Below are positions 47,865 to 60,475 of a DNA stretch of 64,000 nt, in pieces. The DNA lies in contig ML661885.1 in NCBI GenBank assembly GCA_007570785.1, positions 12,760,490 to 12,824,489 of the forward strand, written 5' to 3'. The translations under genes were made by a program, and so were the position numbers. Positions within the stretch are counted from its first letter, which is position 1, and each line of letters opens with the position of its first letter. The DNA is from Antilocapra americana (Eukaryota; Chordata; Mammalia; Artiodactyla; Antilocapridae). The notes under the pieces are model-generated. The model was not told the DNA's origin. It ran no database searches and saw only the letters and a program-made list of their open reading frames with translations.

Positions 47865-48110
47865 AATTGGGAAATTGGGACTGATATATACAGAAGACTA
47901 TATGTAAAACAGGTAATGTGTAAGAACCTACCGTATATCACACAGAACTATACTCAATGCTCTGTAGAGACCTAAATGGAAAAAGAATCTAAAAGAAAGA
48001 GTGGCTGTATGTATATGCATAACTAATTCACTTTGCTGGGCATCTGAAACTAACACTGTTCAAATCAACTATACTACAATGAAAATTTATTAGAAAATAA
48101 ATTGCATATA
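47865..48110 (+). repeat. Artiodactyl L1 3' UTR fragment
   Basis: ACCTACCGTATATCACACAG, CTCAATGCTCTGTAGAGACC, CTAACACTGTTCAAATCAAC and TATACTACAATGAAAATT are the forward form of the L1 3' UTR seen inverted at 4870. Confidence 0.75.
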
Positions 48111-50485
48111 CAGATGAGTTTTAACGGAATTTTGTAGATCAAAGTTAAATTAATTTCCAACAAAGGGAAGGAGACAGAGAATATATAAGGGCAACATTGA
48201 AGCTTTAGACATTTCATTCTGTGAGCAGGTTTAAACTAATAGTTTCTTAAAAGGTCTACATGTTTTCAATATTCACATGAAATCAATGTTCTCGAGCATT
48301 TCTTTCTGGATTCTGAAATGTTCAGTATGAATCAGAAAAACTGAAAATGTCACAAGTAAACTCCTGGGTCATACCTGATGGGAAATTACAGTCACTGAGA
48401 ATAAGCCAGTTTCTACAAGATACTGGGGGTTGGGGGGTACGTGTGTGAAAGGACGAGACTGGAAAAGAAGTTTCAGTTTGTCCATTCTTGCTATCTAGAG
48501 CAAAACAATAGCCCTGCTGTTACTGATAGCACATCTTCCCTTACATCCTCTGATGTCATCCTGTACAAACCAGACAGTAGAGCAAAGAATCAATGTTTGA
48601 CTTTCTTAAAGTAACAATACTCTGGGCGGGGGTGTGTGAGTAAACAATGTCAGTTTAATCCTTAGCATAATATGATGAAAGCAGAATAATACGTTAACCC
48701 TCACCATAGCTTAAAAAAAAAAAGCACTCTTGCATGAAATTCATCAATACAACATATAAGGTAACAAAGCAGGTGTTCACAATACAACCTCATGCCATTA
48801 AAACCAGTTAATCATCCAGGACTCGTGTAAACGGTAATGTGTATTTTATCTTTTATCGGTGCTGGCCATCTTCCAAACAGGACCTGTAAAACTGTCAGAT
48901 TTCTTACATGCTGAACAAATTCAGTTAAAGAATAAATAAGGATAATACTGTTGCCGAAATCCAAACATAATAAGTGATCAAACATCAGATCTCTACTGCC
49001 ATCTTCAAGAAATAATTATAAAACAATAGGCCTGCTATGAAATTCCTACTTGGAGATGAAATTTATAATGAAAGGACACACAGCGCTGTTGAAACGTTTC
49101 TTATCAACACCTAAGGTGGAGAGGAGCTGGCTGATAAATCACCCAGCTCCTGATATGAGACTATAAAGGCTTCTACGCCTCCCAAGGCCTTCCGGCTCTT
49201 CTAAAACGCTCTCTACAAGAGGCAGGTGACACTATTGTGTCATCTGTGGTCTGATTCTTCATAAACTTAGTAAGACAGAGAAACACTCAAGTAATACTAA
49301 AAGTGTACATACTTCTGTTTGCTTAAACACTTTTCCATTTCTATCCTACTGAATTCATCACGAGACGATAATCTTTGAGGGCCCTCCACAGCTCAGAAGT
49401 CCACTTCAAAAGTAGATGTATGCATTGTTTTCCTATCACAAGTAAAAAACATTTGTTCATTCTAAACTGTAAACAATTTTTTCTCAGAGTATATACCGTG
49501 TTCCAGGAGGGTCTTGGTTTTACAAAAGCAAATTTTCTGGGTCAGACTCTGAAGAAGTCTAAAGAAACACAGCATCTAATGTTGAAATATACATAATGTG
49601 CCTTAAGGATGTAGAGGCTTGAGAAAGGTAGAAAATCAAGTGTGCCAGTCCTCAGATGGCAGTTAGATGATATGGCAGTGAAGACAGGGGAGGGGAAAAA
49701 ATCACTTTCTAAACAGTGTCAACTAAACAAAATTACCCAAAGCAAACAATATTTTGGCAACACCCCAACTCCTGGCGGGAGTTAACAAACTTTCTATGCA
49801 GTACATAAACAGGTTGTATGAAAGGATATACTGTTGGTTCATTCAAACAAGCAGACAAAGAAGCATCACACATACAAATACAACAGAAGCAGGACTATGA
49901 AGATTTACTGAAGGTAGGGATGAGAGGACAGAGAAAAAGACCAAACTTTCCCTTCCCATTGGCAAGACAAGTAATGCATTAAAACAGTGACAGAAGATGC
50001 TATTCAACATTTCAAAACTAAATTATAGTTAGTAACATGGTCTATGATTTTCCCCAGAGTGTTACTTTTTACTAGATCTTAAGAAGTTTTAACTTCATCT
50101 TTACCTGACAGTATTTTGTTTTTTGCTTTTCATAAAGTTTTCGTTTACCCCAAACATTACCCTGTGTATTTACAGAATGAGACTCACAAAAGTGCACGTT
50201 AATTCACGGAGTGATAAAAGTCAGGTTGCCGAGTTTTAGGGAAGTCCCTTCATATAAATCCAGAAGAAAGGGCATCTGATAGGAAACAAGCTCTCAGTTT
50301 AACTTCACTACCTTTGAGCAACTTCTCTACCCTTGCCTTTTTTAACGTTAACTGCAATAAGCCAAACACATACTATTATTATTATGAGATGATTTTTCAA
50401 AGATAAAACACTAACAGTTTCCAGTTGGAAATAGGAGTCAAAAAAATACCACAGGCTACAACTGTAAAATGGCTTCACTACCTAC

Positions 50486-50532
50486 CTTTTCTTGTGCTGT
50501 TCCTTACTCCACGGGAACAGTAGTAACTGCAT
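50486..50532 (-). other. Possible NCOA2 5' UTR exon (weak candidate)
   Basis: On the minus strand, 47 nt are bounded by CATTTGTTTAG and a good donor AAAAG|GTAGGTAG. It contains an ATG that, if spliced to the exon at 42972, would read 17 codons and stop at TGA before the main start. The polypyrimidine tract is poor. I have only the splice-site pattern and the expectation that this gene has upstream untranslated exons. Confidence 0.2.
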
Positions 50533-51027
50533 CTAAACAAATGTTCAAGCCAAAGTTCCTTCCTTCACGGTGTGCTGCACTGCTACATTTACTTTTGCAG
50601 AATGGCCTTAGAGTGGTATGTTAGACAGTAACTAGAAGACATATTCCATTTTCTGACTGAAAGCCAATAATCCTCATGAATTTTTTAGCTGAGAGACACT
50701 TCAAGATGCCATTGGGAAGACGGTGAGAAACACATTAGGCTGCAAATGTGCGGCAGCAGCTTTTTAACACAGGCTGCAATAATCAAGTAAGTGGCTAAAT
50801 TCATGTTTGCTGGTTACACAAGTATCTTGCTGTAACATTTCCATCATCTGCATCTCTCCAAAAGAGGGGGGAAATATCCTCTCTGAAAGTCTTCTCTTGG
50901 CAAAAATTCAGTGCAGAATGTGTAAGGATGAGAGAGCTTTCTAAGGTGTGTGTGAAGGTGAGGGTGGTAGGTCTAGTCTGACATCAGTGGCATAAGACAG
51001 TTTCCCCTTTCTCAGTTCTCATAGGCT

Positions 51028-51210
51028 AAGAAATCCATGGTAGCGCAGACGGTAAAGAATCTGCTTGCAACGCAGGAGACCTGGATTCAGTCCCTGGGTT
51101 GGGAAGATCCCCTGAAATAGCAACACACTCCAGAATTATTGCTGGAGAATTCCATGGACAGTCCACGGGGTTGCAAAGAGTCGGACACAACTGTGCGACT
51201 AACACACACA
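51028..51210 (+). repeat. Bov-tA SINE (internally deleted)
   Basis: GGTAGCGCAGACGGTAAAGA to AGTCGGACACAACTGTGCG. The stretch between CATGGACAG and TCCACGGGGTTGC is shortened. Confidence 0.92.
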
Positions 51211-51914
51211 AGGTCCTTAATACTGCTTCTATACCCAACTATGTCATCTGGTGTTAATACAGACAGCCAGGAATAGCAAGACCAGGTTTTAACAGGGCCT
51301 CGGATGAGGAAACACCCAGGGAATAAGCTTCACTCCTTGCATAATGTAAGCACTTCAAGAACGGTGTACTCAGTCCATATTTAATACTTGGAAAACCAGT
51401 TCTCACCGAAGGCTTGGTATTCTGGAAAGAAGTCATCAGACTAAGAACTACAATGTAGCATTTGTGTTTTGAGTTTCATAACCTGTCCAGATTAAAATTC
51501 AATTCTTTTTCTTCATTCTGAAACCCATTTTAAACTTCGAGATTAAAAAAAAAAAAAACCCTTCCTAATTTATGAGAAAAACTTACTGAAATGGTTAAGA
51601 GCAAGACAGCCTCTACCCACACAAAAAGTATTTCTTATTCAGTTGTAAAACATTTTTAAATAAATGACAATATTATCCCATAGTGTAATATGTTAACTGC
51701 TTTGTTATTATTTGGGGGGGGTAACATATTACTGAGTACTTACAAGAGTTAAGTGCTTTTCTTACTTAAAAATCCATTTTGTTTTTTCTGTATGTGCCAG
51801 CATACAGACAGACTCATCTCTTATGGATTATCCAACCTCTCTGACCTGTTTCCATAAGTAATTGGTTCAAGTTACACAGGTAATAAAGGACAGGTGAGGA
51901 GTCAGACTCCGGTG

Positions 51915-52155
51915 TAACTGTAACAGCTATCATTTACTCAGCGCTTATCACCTTGGCAGGTATTCTCTGAGCACTTTATACATAGGTAACACCTTGAGTT
52001 CCTGTAACTATGATTATCACCATTTTACAGATGAGAAAACTGAGGTATAAACGAGCTACAGTAAGCTGATCAAGGCCATATCATTAGGAAGTTTCTTAGA
52101 GTTCATTCGTGAATCCAAACAGTCCCACAGTTCTTAATCACTACAACATGAGCAT
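51915..52155 (-). repeat. MIR SINE remnant
   Basis: GAGCACTTTATACATAGGTA, CACCATTTTACAGATGAGAA and ACTGAGGTATAAACGAGC are a good inverted MIR, ending near CAGTTCTTAATCACTACAAC. Confidence 0.85.
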
Positions 52156-52349
52156 GGTGTCTCCTATCCTTTAATACTTTCACTGAAGAGAGAGACACAG
52201 ATTTATGTAAACTATAGAAAGCAGTATATTTTAATTCAATTTGAGGAATGCTAAATATGTAATTTAAAAGTATCCTCTTTTTGGCTAAAAATATAGCAGT
52301 CTCATTGCAAAATGCAGAATACTGTTAAAAAAAAAGTGCCGATTCTTTC

Positions 52350-52510
52350 TTCTATTCATTCAATAAATAATTAATGCAGCAAGCACTGGTGTAGGCATGG
52401 AGATAGAGGCTGGAACAAAACAGGAAAGAGCCCCTGTCCTGTTAAAGCTCACATTCTAGGGCAGAAAAGAAATCTTGCATCGGCTCATAAGCAATTATAC
52501 CCTGAAGAAA
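52350..52510 (-). repeat. L2 LINE 3' remnant
   Basis: TTCAATAAATAATTAATGC, GGAACAAAACAGGAAAGAGC and TGTTAAAGCTCACATTCTAG resemble inverted L2. Confidence 0.6.
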
Positions 52511-53637
52511 AATGAAGTATTAGTTATTACTGAATTTATTATGAAGTACTGAAATAATAAAACCAGCTAGGAATTTTCTCTGGCATACCAGGAATTTTGA
52601 GTTTCATTCAAGACAGAAAAAGCCTTATTTTCCTACACAATCAGCAGTATTAATTGGTTAATTTTAAAAGGCAGTTATCAAGAGCAGTTATAGAAAATGA
52701 TACCTACTATTTAAATCTTTTCATTTCAACTTTAAACATAATACATTTGAGTATCAGTCTCCACTGGGATTTCATATCGTCTTTCTTGCATAAATTAGAC
52801 CTATCATTAAGGCACTGTCTACTACTTTCAATTTCTGTTTATTTAAAATATAGTAAGAACTCATAGATACTTAGAGTTCTTGTAAGTGCTCATGAGGTAT
52901 AGATTTCATTATTTTTTGCCAGCCTTTTATAAATGCAGATACATAGTTAGGAGCAATTTTGATCCATTTGACTGAGTCTTTTCAAAGTATTTTAGTTTTT
53001 ATAGAAACATATATATCTTTTCACACACTTAATCAGTTACATAATATTTATGTGCTTACAATAACAAGGACAACTACCATAAACCAGTCTGGACTAGAAG
53101 TTGGCCTTTTAGTAGGCATGCAACGTCGCTGCAGTGCAGAAGTGTGGGGTGTTCTGTTTTGCCCACCAGCCTGGGGTACTTGGAGCCTAGCATTCTTGGG
53201 ATTTACAGAGGGAAACACAGATCACATGGTCCTTTCAGCCTATCAGTCCGAATGGAACTTGATTATGAAAATCAGAATTTATGCAACACTAACCTGAAGG
53301 CAGAGGTCACGAAATCATTCAGTAAGTTTCACTGAATTTGTATTACAGTCCATGGATGGTTTTAGGTATTGGCGGATAGCAGCAGTGAAAAAAGAGACCA
53401 AGTATTTGTCCATAAGAGAAATAGTGAAGCAAATAAATATTTACCATATGAAGTGGTGAACAGAGCTATTTAAAAAACTAACGGTTAGGATACTGTAGGT
53501 GGGGTTGAGGAGCGCCATTTTACCTCAGTGGTCATTAAAGTTCTCTCTGGATAGGGTGACACCTTCCCAAAAGGTCCAGAAAATAATTTCTTTATGATGC
53601 AACCATTAAAACAAAATTCAGGTAAAGATGTACAATG

Positions 53638-54090
53638 CAGTGGCTAGGAGTATATCCTTTGGTGTCAACTCTGGTTTTGGACTCCCTGGAACACCACATA
53701 TTAGTTGTGTTAATTATGCTAATTAAACCCCCTTGGACCTAAGTTTCTTCACTTCTAAAACTGTAGGAATAATAACACTTTAATAACCTTGTGGAAAGCA
53801 AAGAATGTAAAGAGCAGGGAACAATGACTGACACCTAGTAAGGGCTTATTTGGGCTTTCCAGGTGGTGCTACCAGTAAACAAACCTCCTGCCAATGCAGT
53901 CTCTAAGAGACGTGGGTTCAATCCCTGGGTCAGGAAGATCCCCTGGAAGAGGGCATGGCAACTCACTCCAGGATCTTGACCTGGAGAATTCCATGGACAG
54001 AGGAGCCTGGCAGGCTACAGTCTATGGAATTGCAAAGAGTCAGACATGATTGAGCAACCGAGCATGTACAAGGGCTTATTTAATAGATAT
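53638..54090 (+). repeat. MIR SINE interrupted by Bov-tA
   Basis: GTGGCTAGGAGTATATCC, CAACTCTGGTTTTGGACTC and GACACCTAGTAAGGGCTTAT follow MIR; the last bases resume at 54070-54088 after the SINE insert. Confidence 0.75.
53852..54069 (+). repeat. Bov-tA SINE with 12-bp target-site duplication
   Basis: GGGCTTTCCAGGTGGTGCTA to GACATGATTGAGCAACCGAG. AAGGGCTTATTT is exactly duplicated at 53840-53851 and 54070-54081. Confidence 0.96.
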
Positions 54091-54117
54091 ATTGTTATAT
54101 GTTGAATTTAATAGCAT

Positions 54118-54692
54118 GTAAATCACTGTGGACGATGACTGCAGACAAGACATTAACAGACAGTTGCTCCTTGGAAGAAAAGACCAACCTAGACAGAATA
54201 TTAAAAAGCAGAGACATTACTTTGCCAACAAAGGTCCGTCTAGTCAAAGCTATGGTTTTTCCAGTAGTCATGTATGGATGGGAGAGTTGGACCATAAAGA
54301 AGGCTGAGCGCCAAAGAACTGATGCTTTTGAACTGTGGTGTTGGAGAAGACTCTTGAGAGTCCCTTGGCCTACAAGGAGATCAAACCAGTCAATCCTAAA
54401 GAAAATCAGTCCTGAATATACATTGGAAGGACTGATGCTGAAGCTGAAATTCCAGTACTTTGGCCACCTGATTCTAAGAGCTGATTCATTGGAAAAGACC
54501 CTGATGCTGGGAAAGAGTGACGGTAGGAGGAGGAGATGATAGACGATGAGATGGTTGGATGGCATCACTGACTTGATGGACATGAGTTTGCGTAGGCTCT
54601 GGGAGTTGGTGATGGACAGGGAGGTCTGGCGAGTTGCAGTCCAAGGGGTCACACAATGTCAGCAAGACTTAGTAACTGAACTGAACTGAAAT
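54118..54692 (+). mobile_element. BovB LINE 3' fragment
   Basis: ACCAACCTAGACAGAATATT, TTTGCCAACAAAGGTCCGTC, GAACTGTGGTGTTGGAGAAG and the 3' end CTGAACTGAACTGAA. The frame 54099-54539 is part of the reverse-transcriptase C-terminal region (KVRLVKAMVFPVVMYGWESW) and is then broken by a gap near 54520. Confidence 0.93.
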
Positions 54693-55560
54693 GCTTATGA
54701 AACAATCTAAGTTGATGGTGAACTACAGATAGAGAAAAAAACTAATTTACAGAAAAAAAATTAGAGACAATTTCACCAAAATATTAGCAGTTAAGTTGTT
54801 TAAAGAAGACCTGTGAGTATAATTTAATTTTTGTATTTTTCCAAACTTTTTTTCCATTACCACATCAGATTTTGATGAGTTTACCAAAAGGAAAAAAGGA
54901 GGGAGGAGGAAGACCTGGCTGTGTCATTGGGAAAAAAACAACAACAAGCAAAACAGATTCTTTTAAATGACTAGCTCTCCAGAATGCAGATCATAAACAT
55001 ACAAATTGTTTACATGCTATTTTTTAGGAAAAACAGGACAGAAAATGACGTCAAGCTACTCTATTGTAAGTGGTATGAAAAATGCCTAAAGTGAATGAAA
55101 TAAGAAATTGGACCTCATTTTACCATAAAGTATTATATTTAAAGTATAAATTCTTTCCTTTTCCCAAAGGATATTCTCTAATAGTATTCTGTAATTACTG
55201 AAACTCAATTACAACCAAATTATTAAAATTTCCAAATTCACCCCAAGTTCTTCTAAATGAGAAAGATGGAAGCTTTTGGTCCTTTTGGACTCATTACTAT
55301 CTGTTGGTCTTAATTTTTGGAACAATCTCATGTTTTCTCTCTCCCATGGATTCAAGTCTTTTAAAGCAAGAACAATGTCCAAGATGTCCAACAATGTCTA
55401 CCAGAGCCTTCCAGCAAAGATTACTCAAATCACTCTTCCTTCTTAGGAAAATCTCCTCTTTCAAGTTCAGCTGGAAAGCCATCTTCTTTATGTGGGCCTC
55501 AGATATTTCACTAGGAAGAAGTAAAGGTTCCCTTCTACTGAACGTTCCCTGACTCATCAC

Positions 55561-55767
55561 TGTGCCTGAGCGCCTGACTCTTTGCGATCCATGGACTGTA
55601 GCACGCGAGGTTCCTCTGTCCATGGGATTTTCCAGGCAAGAATATTGGAGTGGGTTGCTATTTCATCCTCCAGGGGATCTCCCTGACCCAGGGCTTGAAC
55701 CTGCATCTCCTGAGTCTCCTGCATTGGCAGGCAGATTCTTCACCACTGAGCCACCTGGGAAGCCCCT
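55561..55767 (-). repeat. Bov-tA SINE
   Basis: Inverted Bov-tA from CCTGAGCGCCTGACTCTTTG to GAGCCACCTGGGAAGCCCC. Confidence 0.94.
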
Positions 55768-56607
55768 CCGTGGTCCACAGGACATACAACTAGGATAACG
55801 CTTCTTTCTCCTGCATCATTAGTTGCTTGCTTCCCTGTGAGAATCCAGGCCATTGTCCTGGCACGCACACACCGCTGCCTCTGGCTCCAGGTTCTGGGTG
55901 CCAGAGAGGTAACACGCTCGTTTTACTTTTCTCATTCATGCTCATTTAACGCCAAGCTGTCGTATGAGTTCTTTATCTCCAGTTAAATGGGAACATGAAG
56001 CAAAGGCAAGACATGTCCTGGGGACAAAGTGTAGAACCCAAACAAAATGTCTGTGGTTACAGAAGAAAAAGTACACTGTTATATAGCTCCTTTGGGCGGT
56101 TTAAATTATGTTTCCCATATAAGAAAGAAGTCTTTTTCTGGAATACTCTTTTTTATGTTCTTTCTCTAGCCTCTGCCACAAAAGTGGAAAGTGAGCAAGG
56201 AGGAAAAACTTGGTTTGGTGGGAGGACCGCTGATTCATTTTTTCACCATACAAATTCCGACAAACTTTCTTTTGGTCAGATCGTTACAATAATTCCAAAC
56301 AGTGTTCGCTATGAGGCAAGGCTGCCATCAAAAACAGAAGGCAGAGCTGGGTCAACAGCACCCCCTCCCCCAACCCAATTTGGTCTTACAAAAATAAGCC
56401 AAATTAGACATTTTTATTTGCAAATAACACATACCTACAGAAGAGCTTACTGAGAATTACTAGACTTTAGAAAGTTATTTACATGAATTCATTATTTGAA
56501 AAGACTTTAAAAATTACCTTGGCACCTGAACATATAAGCCAAAACATTTCCTTTAACCATTTTCTTCTCTCCCGGACACTGGTAATCATCAAAACTAACC
56601 ACACTTC

Positions 56608-56822
56608 AGGGGCTTCTCTGGTGGCTCAGACCATATGGAATTTGCTTGCACTGCAGGAGACTGGGGTTCGATCCCTGGGTCGGCACGATCCCTGGAGAAG
56701 GGACTGGCTACCCATTCCAGTATTCTTGCCTGGAGAATTCCATGGACAGGGGAGCCTTGAGGGCTACTACAGTGCATGGAGTCTCAAAGAGCAGGACACG
56801 ACTGAGTGGCTTTCATTTTTCA
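56608..56822 (+). repeat. Bov-tA SINE
   Basis: GGGGCTTCTCTGGTGGCTCA to GGACACGACTGAGTGGCTTT and a TTCATTTTTC tail. Confidence 0.94.
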
Positions 56823-56960
56823 ACTCTCCCTTAGCTTATGAGAGATTTGCACTTCAGTTTAAGTTTCAAACTTGGGACTCACAGCTTTCAGTGGAAGTAA
56901 TCATGTCATTAGTATCGTGACATACAGGGGAGCCCAACACTCTGACCTCAGGATCAGAGT

Positions 56961-56987
56961 GGGTGGGGTGGGGTGGGGGTAGGGTGG
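56961..56987 (+). other. G-quadruplex-capable tract
   Basis: Runs of 3, 4, 4, 5 and 3 G separated by single T or TA on the plus strand, outside any repeat I recognise. Confidence 0.75.
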
Positions 56988-57307
56988 TCAGAGAACTTTC
57001 TCGATGTGACAGATTGAGAGCAGCACTGTTCTGGAGAGCTGTCAAGGGACACCTTTCTCCTCTTTCCAGCTCTAGACACAGAGTTACCGCATTTTGGGAA
57101 ACTAAAAATATATAACTGGACTCAAGAATGGAGCTTCTAATTACCCTTTTGGTAGTTAATACCAACTTAAACCCAAATGAGTTGACAACGTGTTACAAAT
57201 AATAATTTAATGGATTACATAAGAGTGGTCTAGAATAGGCATTGAAATGATTAAAACAAACTTCTCCTGTTGTAGGATGTGTCATTCTATATATTTTATA
57301 TATATAT

Positions 57308-57575
57308 AATTTTGTTTATTATTTTTGGCTATGTTGGGTCTTTGTTCCTGTGTGGAGTGTTCGCTAGTTGTGGTGTGAGAGTTTCTCATTGCAGTGGCTT
57401 CCTTGTTGTGGAGAAAAGGCTCTAGGGCTTCTGGGCTCTAGGTCACAGCTCAGTAGGTGGGGTGCATGGGCTTAGCTGCTCTGCAGCATGAAGGATATTT
57501 TCCCAGATCAGGGTTTGAACCTGTGTCTCCTGCACTGGGCTGGATTCTTTACCACTGAGCCACCAGGGAAGTCCT
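57308..57575 (-). repeat. CHR-2-type SINE
   Basis: Inverted long CHR: TTATTTTTGGCTATGTTGGG, TCATTGCAGTGGCTTCC, GGGCTTCTGGGCTCTAGG and TGAGCCACCAGGGAAGTCC. Confidence 0.88.
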
Positions 57576-58904
57576 TGGTTCTGTACTTATTTCAATTAGT
57601 CCTAAAAATGTGTTTGCACTGAGAGAGTAAAATATCATTGTTTTCATAAAACCTACACCTATGGATAAAGATCTGTAAGGCCACTGTACCTTATTTAACC
57701 ATAACTGACAAGTAATCAACATGAGATGAAAACTTGAAGAAAATTAAGATAACTGCTTGACACATCAGAGACACATAACTGCATCATATTACTTTTTCCT
57801 AGTATTGGGGCAAAAAGAAAATTCATTAAGCTAAAACTCAAACTCTGGTTTCAGTTAAGCCAGATGATGTGGAGAAAACTAAGCTTTCGGCAAAATCACA
57901 ACACATTATATATGTACGTTCAAAACACAAGCATATGACTTCTTTAGCTTAGTATTTTGTTTTAAGGCAGTATTTCAAAATCAAGAGTCACGACAATCAG
58001 GGCAAAAACACATTTGGGCACTGGACAATTTAATTTAAATAAGGTTAAGTTTCTAATTAATACGGGTCTCTTTCTGGTATTAAAAATATAACTTAAATTA
58101 AAGGGATTTAATTTAAAAATCTACTTGCATTTCTTTCCTTCTGATGTTCAACTGCTGATAATTATTAAGCAGCTGCTTGAGGGCAAATTCCTGGGCTCTC
58201 TGGACACTGTAATGCCATCCCTGAGTAAAAAACAAAACTTCAAGAGGTCAAAGATTTAGGAAGAAGAGACAAGAAGGCAGTAAACTAACAAGGAATACAG
58301 CACATAGGAAAAATACTAAGTGCTTTGCAGAGGAGAAATCGCTTCTTGTCAGGGTCGGGGAGCCTTGGCAAACATCTGATTAACGGCTGAGTTAGGTTTT
58401 GGAGAAGGAGTATTACATTTCAAAGGGAAGCTGGGATGGTGGTGAGGGTGGTGAGGGTGTCTGAGGACCAGAGATGCTGGGAGACTGCATGGCCATGTGA
58501 CTTGACAGTTGGGGGGTGGGGGTCTGGGTCTCTCCAACAAGCCTGAACCTCGAGGCCTGCTGAGCGTCACCAACCACCGCCATCAACTTCAGGGGGCAAG
58601 TTTCTCACCCCATCGGTGACCTGAAATCTGAATAACCCAAGAGCAACAATCTGAGAAAGAAGTAAAGAGAGAGAGAAGGCAGAATCCATTTTATTCTTTG
58701 AACCCATTTACTCACCACATAGTGTCTACTTCAGAGTGTCAGGATATAGAAAACCTTAGAGGCTAGAATGAGTGGTAGTTCCTGTTGCCCTCCTCGACAC
58801 AAGCACAGTGGAAAGTTCTGAGCTCGAGGTGGCTGAGATCACCCTCTGGTCAGTGAGACCCATGACAGGTTTGGAAGGGTAGGGAGGAGGAGCAGAAGAC
58901 CAGC

Positions 58905-59215
58905 TAAGAGGATACTGCAAGGCTACATACTGCACAACAGCACTGACAGGAAACGTCCAGAGTCAACAAATCCACAGAAACAGAAAGTGGTGGCTGCCAG
59001 GGGCGGAGGGGTGGCAGAGTGGGGCTGACTGCTAATCCGAGCAGGTTTTCTCTGGTGTAGATGAGGATGTTCTGAAACTACTGAAAGAGTGGTGGTGGCT
59101 GCCCACCTGGGGAGTAAACTAATAATCACGGAACCAGACACTTTCATAGGGTGAACTTTACGTTGTGTGAATTGCATCTCAATAAAAGTTATTAAAAACA
59201 AACAACCAGAAAACA
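58905..59215 (+). repeat. L1 LINE 3' end
   Basis: GGTGGCTGCCAGGGGCGGAG, GACTGCTAATCCGAGCAGG, GGTGAACTTTACGTTGTGTG and GAATTGCATCTCAATAAAAG are a mammalian L1 3' UTR. Confidence 0.75.
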
Positions 59216-59389
59216 ACAATAACAAGTCCTGTAAGTGACTGGGCCTGACTGATGACTTGTGGAATAGATAAACGGATGGTTTGGAAGGACTCAGGAAACA
59301 AAATGGTGACTATTAACAAGCAGGAGTGATTTCTCTAACAATTCATCACAAATGGAATTGTCCTCCTTCCTCCTGCTAAAGAGATTCAA

Positions 59390-59532
59390 GTAAGATTTCT
59401 TAAAGTTTTATTATTTTTCTCAATAAAAGTAATACATGCTCATAGAATAAAATTCAGAATGTAAAATACTAAAGAATAAATTGCATGTATTTCTACCACA
59501 CAGAGAATTACCACTAAATTTTAAAAATTGGG
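59390..59532 (-). repeat. Ancient L1M LINE fragment, part 1
   Basis: AATAAAAGTAATACATGCTC and the AGAGAATTACCACTAAATTT region are an old inverted L1 3' segment. Confidence 0.55.
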
Positions 59533-59534
59533 AA

Positions 59535-59760
59535 TTTGGGGATTGACATGTACACTGTTATATTTAAAATAGATAACCAACAAGTTTTCTACTGTATATC
59601 ACAGGGAAATCTGCCTAACACCCTGTAATAACCTAAATGGGAGAAAACTTTGAAAAAGAATAGATACATGTATATAACTGGCTCATGTTGTTGTAGACCT
59701 GAAACTAATACAACACTGTTAACAAACTATATTCCAATATAAAATAAAAAATATAAAAAA
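59535..59760 (+). repeat. Artiodactyl L1 3' UTR inserted in L1M
   Basis: GATTGACATGTACACTGTTA, CTACTGTATATCACAGGG, CACCCTGTAATAACCTAAAT and CTGAAACTAATACAACACTG, ending in an A-rich tail. Confidence 0.75.
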
Positions 59761-59829
59761 ATGGGCGTGTATGTCTGTGTGTGTGTGTCACAAACTGCAT
59801 GTACAATTTTATAGATGCTTTTATCATTT

Positions 59830-60005
59830 CTAAGATTTTTCTGTGGTATTAGTTTTTATAAACATAATTTTTAAGAGCTCTATGATATTCTAGCATGTAA
59901 AGAAACCATATTTAACCATTTTCTATAATCATTTAATTTGCTTCCATTTTTTTTACCACTATAAATAACACTTATGAATATTTTTTATGTAAGTACTAAT
60001 CCACA
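59830..60005 (-). repeat. Ancient L1M LINE fragment, part 2
   Basis: CATATTTAACCATTTTCTAT, AATTTGCTTCCATTTTTTTT and ACTATAAATAACACTTATGA continue the inverted L1M. Confidence 0.6.
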
Positions 60006-60471
60006 ACAAAGGTCTGTCTAGTCAAGGCTATGGTTTTTCCAGTAGTCATGTATGGATATGAGAGTTGGACAGTGAAAAAGGCTGAATGCCGAAGAATTAA
60101 TGCTTTTTGAACTGTGGTGTTGGAGAAGACTCTTGAGAGTCCCTTGGACAGCAAGGAGATCCTGCTAGTCCATCCTAAAGGAAATCAGTCCTGAATGTTC
60201 ATTGGAAGGACTGATATTGAAGCTATAACTCCAATACTTTGGCCACCTCATATGAAGAGCTGACTCACTGGAAAAGACCCTGATGCTGGGAAGGATTGGG
60301 GGCAGGAGGAGAAGGGGACGACAGAGGATGAGAGGGCTGGATGGCATCACCGACTCAATGGACATGGGTCTGGGTGGAGTCTAGGAGTTGGTGATGGACA
60401 GGGAGGCCTGGCGTGCTGCAGTTCATGGGGTCGCAAAGAGTCAGACACAACTGAGCGACTGAACTGAACTG
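60006..60471 (+). mobile_element. BovB LINE 3' fragment with 8-bp target-site duplication
   Basis: AACAAAGGTCTGTCTAGTCA to CAACTGAGCGACTGAACTGA. AATCCACA is at 59998-60005 and 60472-60479. The element keeps only its last 0.47 kb. Confidence 0.94.
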
Positions 60472-60475
60472 AATC

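Noticed and set aside
54099..54539. 146-residue open frame
   Set aside because: It is the C-terminal part of BovB reverse transcriptase in a truncated copy.
56483..56920. 145-residue frame
   Set aside because: Its central third is a Bov-tA SINE, and the flanks show no family similarity.
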